A stretch of DNA of 64,000 bases from Microtetraspora fusca (GTDB lineage Bacteria > Actinomycetota > Actinomycetes > Streptosporangiales > Streptosporangiaceae), in the NCBI RefSeq assembly GCF_001570365.1, contig NZ_BBYK01000045.1, positions 186,001 to 250,000 on the forward strand, in the 5' to 3' direction. Positions 8,654-17,438 of this stretch are shown in pieces (the first letter of the stretch is position 1; every line of letters starts with the position of its first letter). The notes under the pieces are model-generated. The model worked only from the letters and a program-made list of their open reading frames with translations, searched no databases and was not told the DNA's origin. The position numbers and the translations under genes are program-made.

Positions 8654-9877
8654 TCAGGCGTGGGTGACGGCCGGCTGGACGGCCGCCTTCTCGCTCTCCG
8701 CGAACGTCTTCAGCCGCATCAGGTCCTCCCGGAGCTTGTGGACCGGGTCCACGCCGAGCAGCTTGGCCACGGCGTGGCCGATCGCGCCGACCGCCGGGTT
8801 GTAGGCCATCTGCACCTGCACGCGGGTGCGGCCCTCGCCCTCGGGCGTCAGCCGCAACGCGCCCGCGTGCGCGAAGAGCTGCCCCTCGGGCGTCTTCCAG
8901 GCGATCTCGCGGTTCTCCTCGCGCCGGGTCTCCACGGCGTCGAAGCGGACGCACGTCCCGGCGGGGCCCGCGATCACCCAGTGGGACCGGCCGTCGCCGA
9001 GCAGGCGGACCTCGAGGACGTCCGGCATGATCTCCGAGTAGCGCCGGTAGTCGCTCACCAGCCGCCAGAGGGTCTCCGGCGAGACGGCGATGGAGATCGC
9101 GTCCTGGAGGTCGATCGCGCGCCGTCCCGAGCTGATCCCGGTGAGCCGCCGCAGGGACAGGTTCGTCGCCGCGCGCAGGGCGAGGACCGTGCAGGCGGTG
9201 CGCGCCGCCCACGAGAGCGGACGCGGCAGCCTGCCGGTCAGTCCCCACGCCAGCGCCGCGCAGCAGGCGACGAACAGGCGCGCGCTCGGCGACCACCGCT
9301 GCTGCAGCAGCTCGGGCACCGGCCTCCTCGGCCGGGACGTGCCCTGCAGCCCCGGCGTGTCCCCGGCGTCGTCGTGCGCCCTCCAGCGGAGGTCGACCCG
9401 CCGCACACCCGGGACCCGCCGCACCGCGCGCCGGGCCCGCTGCTGCTCGGCGCTCAGGACGTCCCCGGTCAGCGTCACGACGCCGCCGTCCACGTGGACC
9501 TCCACCGCGTGCGGATGCGAGACGTAGCGGCCGAGCTCCGCCCGTACGCGTTCATACAGGATCCGGTCGTCCACGGCGGATCTCGCGCGCAGGCGGTGCC
9601 GGGCGCCCGCGACCGCGCCGCGACCCCGTTTCGGTAGATCGCTGGAGAGGACGGCGACGCCGTTGTACACCTTGTGCGTGGCGTGCGCGGCCTTGTCGCG
9701 CACCCGCGCCCGGCGGGTACGGCCCCGGTCGGGATCGCACAGGTACTGGATCACCGCGCCGGCGCAGACGCCGGCGCCGGCCGCGCCGAGGGTCCGGCGC
9801 AACGGTGTCCGCTCCACGAGCACGATGTCGGCGTAGCGGTCCCGTTGAGGATGAGCGGAAGTACGCATAATGACCAT
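8654..9877 (-). CDS. membrane-associated BON-SRPBCC two-domain protein
   Basis: About 407 residues. An N-terminal hydrophobic segment (TLGAAGAGVCAGAVIQYL) is followed by a basic DPDRGRTRRARVRDK motif of the kind seen after YtxH-like anchors. A BON domain follows at about residues 100-165 (VRAELGRYVSHPHAVEVHV, GDVLSAEQQRARRAV). A second hydrophobic stretch near residues 200-240 precedes an SRPBCC/START-like domain from about residue 265 (SIAVSPETLWRLVSDYRRY), which has a hydrophobic ligand cavity. BON domains bind phospholipid or envelope surfaces, so an envelope lipid role is plausible. ATG 9868 is an alternative start. Confidence 0.75.
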   Translation of the reverse strand: MVIMRTSAHPQRDRYADIVLVERTPLRRTLGAAGAGVCAGAVIQYLCDPDRGRTRRARVRDKAAHATHKVYNGVAVLSSDLPKRGRGAVAGARHRLRARSAVDDRILYERVRAELGRYVSHPHAVEVHVDGGVVTLTGDVLSAEQQRARRAVRRVPGVRRVDLRWRAHDDAGDTPGLQGTSRPRRPVPELLQQRWSPSARLFVACCAALAWGLTGRLPRPLSWAARTACTVLALRAATNLSLRRLTGISSGRRAIDLQDAISIAVSPETLWRLVSDYRRYSEIMPDVLEVRLLGDGRSHWVIAGPAGTCVRFDAVETRREENREIAWKTPEGQLFAHAGALRLTPEGEGRTRVQVQMAYNPAVGAIGHAVAKLLGVDPVHKLREDLMRLKTFAESEKAAVQPAVTHA

Positions 9878-9970
9878 GCCTCCCTCGCTGTGCTCAGCCT
9901 CCTTCGCTTGTTCGTCGCCCTCTACCCGGCCGGTCGCCGACGATTCACCGCGCCCGCCGCGCTCGTGCCG

Positions 9971-11263
9971 TCACCGCGCCGCTTCGTCGTGGGCCCGCGC
10001 GTACTCACCTGCCGGGCCCTGATCGGTCTGCGTCGCGGCTTCTTCGCGGCACAGGCCGTGCAGGAGCTCCTCCCAGCGCGCGCCGATGACCTCCAGGTCG
10101 TAGCGGGCCGCCTTCTCCAGGGCGTTGGCCCCGAGCGTGCGGCGCAGCTCCTCGTCCTCGATGAGGGTGCAGATCGCGTCGGCCATCGCGTGGATCTTCT
10201 CGGGTTTGACGAGCAGGCCGTCGTGTCCGTGGGTGATCAGCTCGGCTGGGCCGGTCGGGCAGTCGTAGCTCACCACCGGCAGACCCTTGCTCATGGCCTC
10301 GAGGATGACCATCGGCAGGCCCTCGCGGCGCGAGCTGAGCACGTAGATCGACGACTGGGCCAGCTCGCCGCCGACGTCGGGGACCGACCCCATGAGCAGC
10401 ACCTTCCCGGTCAGCTCCCGCTTGTCGATCGACGCCTGGAGTTTCTCGCGGCGCGGGCCGTCGCCGAAGATGCGCAGCGTCCAGTCGGGGTAGCGGGCCG
10501 CGACGTGCGCCCAGGCGCGGATCAGCAGATCGTAGCCCTTGGTGTGGGTGAGCCGGCCGACCGCGATGACGGTCTTCTCGGTGAGGGGGGAGCGGCCGCC
10601 CGTCAGCCTGGTGACCGCGTTCGGCACCTGGGCGAGCAGGCGCGGCCGTGTCTTGAGCGCCCGCTCGTACGCCTGGAGGTCGGTCTGGGTCAGGGTGACG
10701 ACCGCGTCGAGCCGGCCGTACCGGCGGGCGATCCGTTTGCGCAGCTCCGGGCCGTGGCCGCTGAGATTTCCGTGCTCCTGCGCGATCGTGATGATCTCCG
10801 GAGGCGCCACCAGGGACATGATCAGATTCAGGCCGGGGCGGGTCCCGATGAGCACGCCGCGCCGCCGCCCCCGGATGTAGCGGATGAGCTTGAGATCGGT
10901 GCGCAGCGTGAACCAGTGGTATGCCGCCTCCTCCTTCGGGACCAGCCTGGTCGGGAAGCGGGACAGCAGACCCTTGCGGCGCGGGAGCCGGTCGTCCAGG
11001 TAGCGGATCCGCACGCCGGGCGGTACGGGGAAGAAGGGCTCCTCGCGTTCCCGTACGACGCTCACGATTTCGACATCGTGTTCCATGGCGAGGTGGCCGG
11101 CGAGGTTGAACACGGTGCGGATGGTGCCGCCCATCCCGTTTGCGTGTAGAAGGAGGATACGTACCTCATGGGTGTTTCGCGGATCTGCGCGCCTAGCGCG
11201 ACTTCTGTCGCGTGCTGAACGCATTTTGACCACAAAACGCCGTAATAGCCCCGTAAAAGACAA
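9971..11263 (-). CDS. GT4-family glycosyltransferase
   Basis: 430-residue retaining glycosyltransferase with a GT-B fold. The N-terminal Rossmann half starts at VRILLLHANGMGGTIRTVFNLA, a nucleotide-sugar/acceptor loop near residue 38. The C-terminal half has AVGRLTHTKGYDLLIRAW, IFGDGPRREKL and the EX7E-type motif in SSRREGLPMVILEAMSKGLPVV. The basic N-terminus (RSARDRSRARRADPR) suggests peripheral membrane attachment. Probable role is cell-wall or exopolysaccharide synthesis; donor and acceptor are unknown. It is not clustered with other sugar genes. Confidence 0.9.
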   Translation of the reverse strand: MSFTGLLRRFVVKMRSARDRSRARRADPRNTHEVRILLLHANGMGGTIRTVFNLAGHLAMEHDVEIVSVVREREEPFFPVPPGVRIRYLDDRLPRRKGLLSRFPTRLVPKEEAAYHWFTLRTDLKLIRYIRGRRRGVLIGTRPGLNLIMSLVAPPEIITIAQEHGNLSGHGPELRKRIARRYGRLDAVVTLTQTDLQAYERALKTRPRLLAQVPNAVTRLTGGRSPLTEKTVIAVGRLTHTKGYDLLIRAWAHVAARYPDWTLRIFGDGPRREKLQASIDKRELTGKVLLMGSVPDVGGELAQSSIYVLSSRREGLPMVILEAMSKGLPVVSYDCPTGPAELITHGHDGLLVKPEKIHAMADAICTLIEDEELRRTLGANALEKAARYDLEVIGARWEELLHGLCREEAATQTDQGPAGEYARAHDEAAR

Positions 11264-11343
11264 AAGATGTCCCCGTCCTATATCAGCTTTTACCCCTATT
11301 TCCTAGGACGAAGAAGGACGCGTTTACGTTGGTGTGATTTGTC

Positions 11344-12057
11344 TCACATCAGGTGCCAGATCGTCGTGCGCTTGTACGGAACGTCCTCAAGGACGGCGGG
11401 GACCAGGTGGACGCCGACCGGCTGGAAGAGGCTCCGCGGCAGGTAGGAGCAGGCGCGCTCCGGGGCGCCCACCAGCACGGTCCGCCTCGCCGCCCCCGGT
11501 GCGGCGCCCGCCCCGTGCCGGTCCGCGGTCTCCTTTTCACCCGTCGCCGTATCCCCGTCCGGCGTCCGAGCGTCCGGGTCGGACCGCGCCCGGAGCAGGA
11601 AGGGCGTCACCCGCGCGGCGAGCGCCGCGTCGTAGAAGGCGTCGCCGACCAGCACCACGTCCTCCCGGGGCGTCGTCGCGAGGATGTCTCCCCGGCGGAC
11701 GGTCACGGCCGCCCCGTTGGCGCGGGCGTTGAGCGCGATGGCCGCCGCCGCGTGCGGATCGATGTCGTTGGCGACCACCGCCGCCGCGCCCGCCACGGCG
11801 GCGGCCACGGCGACCAGGCCCGACCCCGAGGCGAGGTCCAGCACGGTGCGGCCCCTCACCAGCTCCGGGTGGTCGAGCACGTGGCGGGCCAGCGCCTGGC
11901 CGCCCGCCCACGGGTACGCCCAGTACGGCAGGTCTCCGGTGCGCTCCCAGAGCGCGAACACCTCGTCCTGCTCCTCGGCGGGCGCGAGGTGCAGCCGGAT
12001 CTCCGGCACGTACGGCACAGCCACCAGCCGCGTGTGCGCCCGTACCAACCGCTCCAT
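11344..12057 (-). CDS. class I SAM-dependent methyltransferase (PrmA/ETFB-KMT-like)
   Basis: 237-residue methyltransferase. The N-terminal block LPYWAYPWAGGQALARHVLDHP and SAM motif I VLDLASGSGLVAVAAA (residues about 68-83) match the small group of nicotinamide N-methyltransferase/ETFB-lysine methyltransferase-like proteins. Motif II is VVANDIDPHAAAAI. A charged low-complexity insert (DPDARTPDGDTATGEKETAD) interrupts the C-terminal half. The substrate is probably a protein lysine or small amine. It precedes no obvious partner. Confidence 0.82.
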   Translation of the reverse strand: MERLVRAHTRLVAVPYVPEIRLHLAPAEEQDEVFALWERTGDLPYWAYPWAGGQALARHVLDHPELVRGRTVLDLASGSGLVAVAAAVAGAAAVVANDIDPHAAAAIALNARANGAAVTVRRGDILATTPREDVVLVGDAFYDAALAARVTPFLLRARSDPDARTPDGDTATGEKETADRHGAGAAPGAARRTVLVGAPERACSYLPRSLFQPVGVHLVPAVLEDVPYKRTTIWHLM

Positions 12058-12280
12058 GCCCGAGCCCTCCCCGCCGCGTCGCCCGAGACCACCGACATGG
12101 CCCTCGGAAGCGAGAACGCGGATGGCCGCGGACAGGATCCCATCGAAGGGCCGTCCGGCGGTGACACTTCACGTCGCGTCGGCCGCACGCGTGGGCCTGG
12201 ATGGTGGCCGGCCCCTCGGACCACCCGGCTCGACGGCGACCCGGTCGAGATCCGCGGTCTCCGCGCAGGGCCCGGCGAGG

Positions 12281-13312
12281 TCAGAGCAGGGAGAGCTGCT
12301 CCGGCCCCGAGGGAGGCCGTGGCCGCTCCCGCCGGACCGTGCGCGCTGCCCGGCCGGTGGACCGCCCCACGCCGTATCGCCGCGCCAGCTCGGTCACCTC
12401 GCGCCCGATCCGCTCCTGGTACGCCTTCGGAGCGTAGGCGCCTCTGCCGTACAGCTCCTGGTAGCGCGGGACGAGACGCGGGTGCTCGCGGGAGAGCCAG
12501 GTGAAGAACCATTCCCGGGCGCCGGGGCGCAGGTGCAGCACGATCGGCGCGACGTGGGTCGCCCCGGCCGCCGCGATCTCGCGTACGGCCGCGTCCAGCG
12601 CGCTCGGCGAGTCGGTGAGGTAGGGGAGGATCGGGGCCATCAGCACGCCACACGGAACGCCGCGGCCGTTGAGCGTGGCGCAGACCTCCAGCCGCTTGCG
12701 CGGCGCCGGCGTCCCCGGCTCGACCGAGCGCCACACGTCCCTGTCCAGGAAGCCGACCGACACGGCCGTGCTCACCTCGGTCACCTCGGCGGCCTCGGCG
12801 AGCAGGTCGAGGTCGCGCAGGATCAGCGAGCCCTTGGTGAGGATCGAGAACGGGTTGGCGGCGTCCCTGAGCGCGGAGATGATGCCGGGCATCAGCGCGT
12901 ATCGCCCCTCGGCCCGCTGGTAGCAGTCGACGTTCGTTCCCATCGCGATGGGCGCGCCGCGCCATCGGGGAGCGGCCAGCTCCTTGCGGACCAGGTCGGG
13001 CGCGTTGACCTTCACCACGATCTTCGAGTCGAAGTCGCGGCCGGCGTCCAGGTCGAGGTACTCGTGCGTCCGGCGGGCGAAGCAGTAGACGCACGCGTGG
13101 CTACACCCCCGGTAGGGGTTGATCGTCCACTCGAACGGCACGTGGCTCGCCCCGGGCACCCGGTTGACGATGGAGCGGGCGTGGACCTCGTAGAACGTGA
13201 TGCCGCGGAACTCCGGGGTGTCGAACGTCCTGGTCACCGCGCCGCGGGCGAACAGCGGCACGGCAGGATCGCCCTGGCCGGTGTCGTCCAGCCGCAGGTT
13301 GTCCCAGCGCAT
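12281..13312 (-). CDS. Rv2578c-family radical SAM protein
   Basis: 343-residue radical SAM enzyme close to the mycobacterial Rv2578c and SplB-like group. The [4Fe-4S]-binding CxxxCxxC is C70/C74/C77 in NPYRGCSHACVYCFAR. SAM-binding elements follow in IAMGTNVDCYQRAEG and FSILTKGSLILRDLDLL. ATG 13312 (MRWDNLRLDD) is preferred over longer frames because it matches the family N-terminus. Substrate unknown; some relatives are described as DNA-repair-like. The C-terminus is Arg/Pro-rich. Confidence 0.9.
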   Translation of the reverse strand: MRWDNLRLDDTGQGDPAVPLFARGAVTRTFDTPEFRGITFYEVHARSIVNRVPGASHVPFEWTINPYRGCSHACVYCFARRTHEYLDLDAGRDFDSKIVVKVNAPDLVRKELAAPRWRGAPIAMGTNVDCYQRAEGRYALMPGIISALRDAANPFSILTKGSLILRDLDLLAEAAEVTEVSTAVSVGFLDRDVWRSVEPGTPAPRKRLEVCATLNGRGVPCGVLMAPILPYLTDSPSALDAAVREIAAAGATHVAPIVLHLRPGAREWFFTWLSREHPRLVPRYQELYGRGAYAPKAYQERIGREVTELARRYGVGRSTGRAARTVRRERPRPPSGPEQLSLL

Positions 13313-13606
13313 GATTCGATTAGAACAAGATTTCGATATGGATCGCAACTCGGACCCGCGGCTCCCGTATGCGGCAAACATCGCGATCGGTCGTTGATCG
13401 GATGGGCGGCACAAGAAGCTGCAATCAGGTTCAACGGGCACTACCGGCCGCAAAAGTTACGCGGAGTTACTTCTTCTCTGGTGTCAACGACACGCGACGC
13501 CCGTGAGGCCAACGGATCGCAAATACCCGACCAGGAAACGGCTAACGATCTTCATCGTTGGGCAGAACGTCCGCACACACCTTGCATTACCGGGAGGTGC
13601 GCCATT

Positions 13607-13879
13607 ATGGCCTGGTCGCAGGATGAAGAGCGGATGCTGGCGTTGATCGAACAGCACCTCACCGATGAGGATCCGCGGCTCGCCGCCCGGCTTGATTCGT
13701 TCAACGAGCGGGTCCAGCGCCGGCAGAGGGGACGCCGACGCGATGACCACGTGCGACGGCGAAGCATGCCGCGGCGGTCGACGATCATCATCGTGGTGAG
13801 TTGGTTGCTGATCGCCACTTTGATCGCCACCTTGCTCATCATGGCGTTGCACAACGACGCCGCCGCCTTTCCCGCCTGA
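13607..13879 (+). CDS. DUF3040 small membrane protein
   Basis: 90-residue protein with the DUF3040 signature at the start (SQDEERMLALIEQHLTDEDPRLA), a basic linker (RRQRGRRRDDHVRRR) and one C-terminal transmembrane segment (TIIIVVSWLLIATLIATLLI). Good RBS GGGAGG precedes ATG 13607. The family is actinobacteria-specific and has no established function. It is divergent from the radical SAM gene and followed by a hairpin. Confidence 0.85.
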   Translation: MAWSQDEERMLALIEQHLTDEDPRLAARLDSFNERVQRRQRGRRRDDHVRRRSMPRRSTIIIVVSWLLIATLIATLLIMALHNDAAAFPA

Positions 13880-13935
13880 GCCGCCCGGCGCGCCTGCCGC
13901 CTCGCCGAACGCCGGACCCATCACGCCCGTGGCCT

Positions 13936-13965
13936 GACCGGCTCCTTGCGAAGCAAGGGCCGGTC
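13936..13965. terminator. hairpin between convergent DUF3040 and kinase genes
   Basis: GACCGGCTCCTTGC and GCAAGGGCCGGTC pair with one bulge around a GAA loop. The hairpin sits between two convergent genes, so it probably terminates transcription from both sides. No U-tract is present, as is common in actinomycetes. Confidence 0.65.
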
Positions 13966-13971
13966 GTGAGG

Positions 13972-15828
13972 TCAGCGCGCGGCCTCGGGCGACCCGCGCA
14001 TGGTGAAGTTGTCGAAGCCCACCTTGAGCGTCGCCGTGGTCTTCTCGCCGACCCGGGCCATGATGCCGACCAGGCCGCTCGGCAGCGGCCGGGCGTCGAC
14101 CACCGACACGGTGCGGGATCCGTTGACCCACATGGTCAGCTCGGCCCCCTCCTGGGTCGCCCGGCACCTGGCCTGGAGGCTGGTCGGCTTCGACGCGTCC
14201 GTCTGCTTCGCCGGGGACCGATCGTTGCCGACGTCGTTCGCGACCTTCGCGTCCGTCTCCACCGCGGCGGTAAGGTCACCGCCCGCGTCCTCCACGACCT
14301 TCCTGATCCGCGCCCGCCCGGAGGTGTCGAGGAGGAACTCGTACCGGGTGACCTTGCTCCCCTGCGGCTTCTGCCGGCAGTACAGGCCGTACTCGCCGGT
14401 GCCGCCCGTCACCCCCATGACCGTGGTCTCCACGCCCAGCAGGTAGTCATCGGGGACGGTCGGCGTCGGCGTCGCGTCGGGCGAGGGGCTCTGCGGCTCG
14501 GTGGTGAAGGGGATCGGGGCGTTCTCCCACAGGTCGTTCTGGTCCTCGCCGTAGGGCTCCAAGGCGTAGAAACCGCCCGGCGCGTAGCCCTGCCGGTGGT
14601 ACTTCTCGCCGGTGTAGGTGTTGCCCCAGCCGGTGCCGCTCCGGCTGAAATCGTCCTGGTAGAGCAGCGGCAGGTCGGTCGGCGGTCCGCCGGGGGCCAG
14701 CACCGCGTACAGAGCGACGCCGGCCGCGACGGCGAGCGCGGCGGCGCCCGCGCCGGCCATCAGCCGGTTGCGGCGGGTGCGGCGGGTGATCGAGGAGGAC
14801 AGCCGCGTGACGTCGGCGTCGGGCCGGGGGCCGGTCGGCGCCTCCGCCCCGAGCGCGGCCGGCGGGGACCAGGACGGCGGCCGCCCGTCCGGCGCGGAGG
14901 GCCGCGGCGCCTGCGCCGTGTACGCGGTCGTCCGCTGCGGCGCGGCGGGGACGGTCGCGGCGGTCTGCTGCCAGGTCGTCTGCACCGAGTGCGCGGCCTG
15001 CTCCGGCGCGGCGGCCCGGCCCACCATCTGGTCGAGGAGCTGCTGGGAGGTGGGCCGCCACTCGGGGTCCTTCGCCAGGGCCCGGCCGACCAGGTCCCGC
15101 AGCGCCGGTTCCAGTCCGTCGAGGTCCGGCTCGTTGTTGAGCACCTGGTACAGCACGGCGTGGAGGGTCTCGCCGTGGAACGGCGCGCGGCCGGTCGCGG
15201 CGAAGGCGACGAGGCAGCCCCAGGAGAAGACGTCGCAGGCCGGGGTGACCGGCTCGCCGCGCAGCACCTCGGGGGACATGTAGCGCGGGGTGCCGATCAG
15301 CTCGCCCGTGCCGGTGATCCCGCCGAGCGTGTCGCGGGCGCGGGCGATGCCGAAGTCGATCACGCGCGGGCCGACGGGTGAGAGCAGCACGTTCGACGGC
15401 TTGAGATCCCGGTGGATCACTCCGGCGCCGTGGATGGCGGCAAGCGCGGTCGCCACGCCCACGGCGAGGGCGTCCAGGCTGGAGCCGCGCAGCGGCCCCG
15501 AGGACTGTACGGCCTGCTCCAGGTTGGGGCCGGGGACGAACTCGGTGACGACGTAGAGCTGCTCACCGTCGAGCGCGGCCTCGATCACCGCGGCGGTGCA
15601 GAACCGGCGGACCCGGGAGGCGGCGTCGGCCTCGCGGCGGAAGCGCATCCTGAACTGCTCGTGCCGGCTGTATTCAGGGTTGATCACCTTGACGGCGACC
15701 CGCTGGCCGTCCGGGGACTCGCCGAGGTAGACCGTGCCCATGCCGCCCGCGCCGAGGCGTCCGAGCAGGCGATATGAGCCGATGTGAAGGGGGTCTCCCG
15801 GAGTGAGGTCGTTCACCACGCCATCCAA
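13972..15828 (-). CDS. receptor-type Ser/Thr protein kinase
   Basis: 618-residue PASTA-less eukaryotic-like kinase. Kinase domain is at residues 19-275: glycine loop GRLGAGGMG, Lys47 (VAVKVI), catalytic HRDLKPSN with Asp141, DFG Asp158, activation segment GTPRYMSPE. A Pro/Ala/Thr-rich juxtamembrane linker follows (about 280-350), then one transmembrane helix near residues 355-377 and a 240-residue outside domain. Its FSRSGTGWGNTYTG opening, WVNGSRTVSV and final GFDNFTMRG resemble concanavalin-like jelly-roll domains in other actinobacterial kinases. It lies just upstream of, and divergent to, the PknG cluster; a regulatory link is possible but not shown. Confidence 0.92.
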   Translation of the reverse strand: MDGVVNDLTPGDPLHIGSYRLLGRLGAGGMGTVYLGESPDGQRVAVKVINPEYSRHEQFRMRFRREADAASRVRRFCTAAVIEAALDGEQLYVVTEFVPGPNLEQAVQSSGPLRGSSLDALAVGVATALAAIHGAGVIHRDLKPSNVLLSPVGPRVIDFGIARARDTLGGITGTGELIGTPRYMSPEVLRGEPVTPACDVFSWGCLVAFAATGRAPFHGETLHAVLYQVLNNEPDLDGLEPALRDLVGRALAKDPEWRPTSQQLLDQMVGRAAAPEQAAHSVQTTWQQTAATVPAAPQRTTAYTAQAPRPSAPDGRPPSWSPPAALGAEAPTGPRPDADVTRLSSSITRRTRRNRLMAGAGAAALAVAAGVALYAVLAPGGPPTDLPLLYQDDFSRSGTGWGNTYTGEKYHRQGYAPGGFYALEPYGEDQNDLWENAPIPFTTEPQSPSPDATPTPTVPDDYLLGVETTVMGVTGGTGEYGLYCRQKPQGSKVTRYEFLLDTSGRARIRKVVEDAGGDLTAAVETDAKVANDVGNDRSPAKQTDASKPTSLQARCRATQEGAELTMWVNGSRTVSVVDARPLPSGLVGIMARVGEKTTATLKVGFDNFTMRGSPEAAR

Positions 15829-15929
15829 CCGCGTACCGTCATGTTTCGCACATTCAGCGGCAAAGCCTATAGAGATCCCTCCGGGAGGCCGGCGGGCTGC
15901 CGCCCGGAAGCGGTCACGGCAAGGCCGTT

Positions 15930-16082
15930 GAGTTCGTGGTGCTGCGGCATCAGCTGACGGTGGTGCAGCGTCAGGTGACCAGGCCGGCGTTCACGCCGGA
16001 TGACCGGTTCCTCCTCGCTGGGCTGCTCCACCGCCTGCCGATGGACAAGCCGCGGCACCGCGTCACGGTCCCGCTCGCGTAA
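15930..16082 (+). pseudogene. fragment of an integrase-core transposase N-terminus
   Basis: A 50-codon frame ending in TAA reads EFVVLRHQLTVVQRQVTRPA then FTPDDRFLLAGLLHRLP-MDK. This is the N-terminal region of the actinobacterial IS3/IS481-like integrase family, in which VLRHQL and DRFLLAGLL are near-invariant. Homology is lost after MDK and there is no start codon or catalytic domain. It is a relic in the 446-bp gap between the Ser/Thr kinase and the PknG operon. Confidence 0.7.
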
Positions 16083-16183
16083 CCGGGTTCCGCGACATGT
16101 GTACGGTGCACGACTCGTTCCCCGAACACATCCCTCCGGACACGACCGGCGGAGAGGACGGGTGTAGCGCGAGAATCCCGAAA

Positions 16184-16210
16184 TTGTGTAAAGAATGGGG
16201 TGGGAATAAT
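16184..16210 (+). promoter_or_regulatory. possible promoter of the PknG operon
   Basis: TTGTGT and AATAAT hexamers 15 bp apart lie in an unusually AT-rich stretch 65 bp upstream of the first gene of the seven-gene operon. Spacing is short for a housekeeping promoter, so this is only a candidate. Confidence 0.3.
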
Positions 16211-16274
16211 CTTGTCCATCCCACGCTGGGGGGCGCAAGCAACGTTGGCCGTGCCATGGGCCGGTGGCCCGCCG

Positions 16275-17438
16275 ATGAGCATCGACGGAGTCGACTTCGA
16301 GCTGCGTCGCCGTGCCGAGGAACGTGACAGGATCTCCGACGACCTGCTGGACCTCGACTCGCATCCGGGTTACCAGCTGCTCAAGGGTGCGCGGCTGACC
16401 GGTGAGACCCGGCGCCGCTGGGACGAGGCACAGTCCAGAGCGGTGACCCTGTGGTGGCTGTTCGACGCCTACCGTGGCGTGCTCGATCGCGCGCGGGAGC
16501 TCAGGGCCGGCAAGCCCGACCTGGCCGCGCTGACCGGGCTGCTCGCCGGCCCGTCCGTGGAGCTCAAACCGGAGAATGTGCCCGTCGAGAAGCGGTCCCT
16601 GCTGCGGGCCGCGGGCGAGTCGATCACGCTGGACACGGTGGTGGCGCGGATGGACGCCGCCTACCGTGACGTCGCCGAGACGGTCGCGGCCGCGGACGAC
16701 GCCTGGAGTGCGCTGCTCCCGCGGCTTGACGATGCCGATGTCGCCCGCCGCTCGGCTCAGGACCTGCTACGCGACCTGGACGGCAATGATCCGGATCTGG
16801 ACCGCATCGGCGCCGAGATCGATCGGATTCGCGCGGCGGTCACCACCGACCCGCTCGGCTCGACCACCCTGGGTGGTGAGCTCGACGGGTTGCTCGCCGA
16901 GCTCGCCGCCCGTCGTGGGCTGCTGGAGCAGGCCGCGCGGCTCCGGGCGGAGTACAGCGACCGGGCCCGCCGCCTCGGCGACCGCATCGCGCAGGTCGCC
17001 GAGGCCGAGAACGAGGCCCGCTCGGTCCGGGACACGGTGCTCGTCAAGATCGACTCACCCGCGCTGCCGGCGCTGCCGGACCAGGCCGCCGCGCTGCGGG
17101 ACCGGCTGAGCGCGCTGGATACGGCCGGCGACCGCTGGCTGGAGCTGGTCGAGCGGCTGACCGGGCTGGAACGGGCCGTGGACGAGGCGCTGGCGCGAGC
17201 GCGGACCGCGACCGAGGCGATGGCGGGTCTCATCGGCCGTCGTGACGAGCTGCGTGGCCGGCTGGAGGCTTACCACGCCAAGGTGGTCCGGCTCGGGCAT
17301 GCCGAGGACGCCGCGCTCGGTGAGATGTACGGCGAGGCCCGCGCCCTGCTCTGGACGGCACCGTGCGACCTGCGGCAGGCTACCGTCGCGATCACCGCCT
17401 ACCAGCGGGCGATCGGCCGGATCGGAGTGGCGGAATGA
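16275..17438 (+). CDS. coiled-coil protein opening the PknG operon
   Basis: 387-residue, almost fully helical, charged protein without signal peptide or membrane segment. Heptad-like stretches occur near residues 130-260 (LDRIGAEIDRIRAAV, GLLEQAARLRAEYSDRARRLGDR) and 275-350 (ALRDRLSALDTAGDRWLELV, ALARARTATEAM). ATG 16275 (MSIDGVDFEL) is preferred over an upstream frame extension. Its stop overlaps the PknG-like gene (ATGA), so the two are co-translated. No catalytic motif seen; a scaffold or adaptor for the kinase/phosphatase pair is an inference from position and structure. Confidence 0.85.
   Translation: MSIDGVDFELRRRAEERDRISDDLLDLDSHPGYQLLKGARLTGETRRRWDEAQSRAVTLWWLFDAYRGVLDRARELRAGKPDLAALTGLLAGPSVELKPENVPVEKRSLLRAAGESITLDTVVARMDAAYRDVAETVAAADDAWSALLPRLDDADVARRSAQDLLRDLDGNDPDLDRIGAEIDRIRAAVTTDPLGSTTLGGELDGLLAELAARRGLLEQAARLRAEYSDRARRLGDRIAQVAEAENEARSVRDTVLVKIDSPALPALPDQAAALRDRLSALDTAGDRWLELVERLTGLERAVDEALARARTATEAMAGLIGRRDELRGRLEAYHAKVVRLGHAEDAALGEMYGEARALLWTAPCDLRQATVAITAYQRAIGRIGVAE

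Noticed and set aside
13801-15381. Long plus-strand frame opposite the Ser/Thr kinase
   Set aside because: A GC-rich shadow of the kinase gene, whose motifs and length are fully explained on the minus strand.
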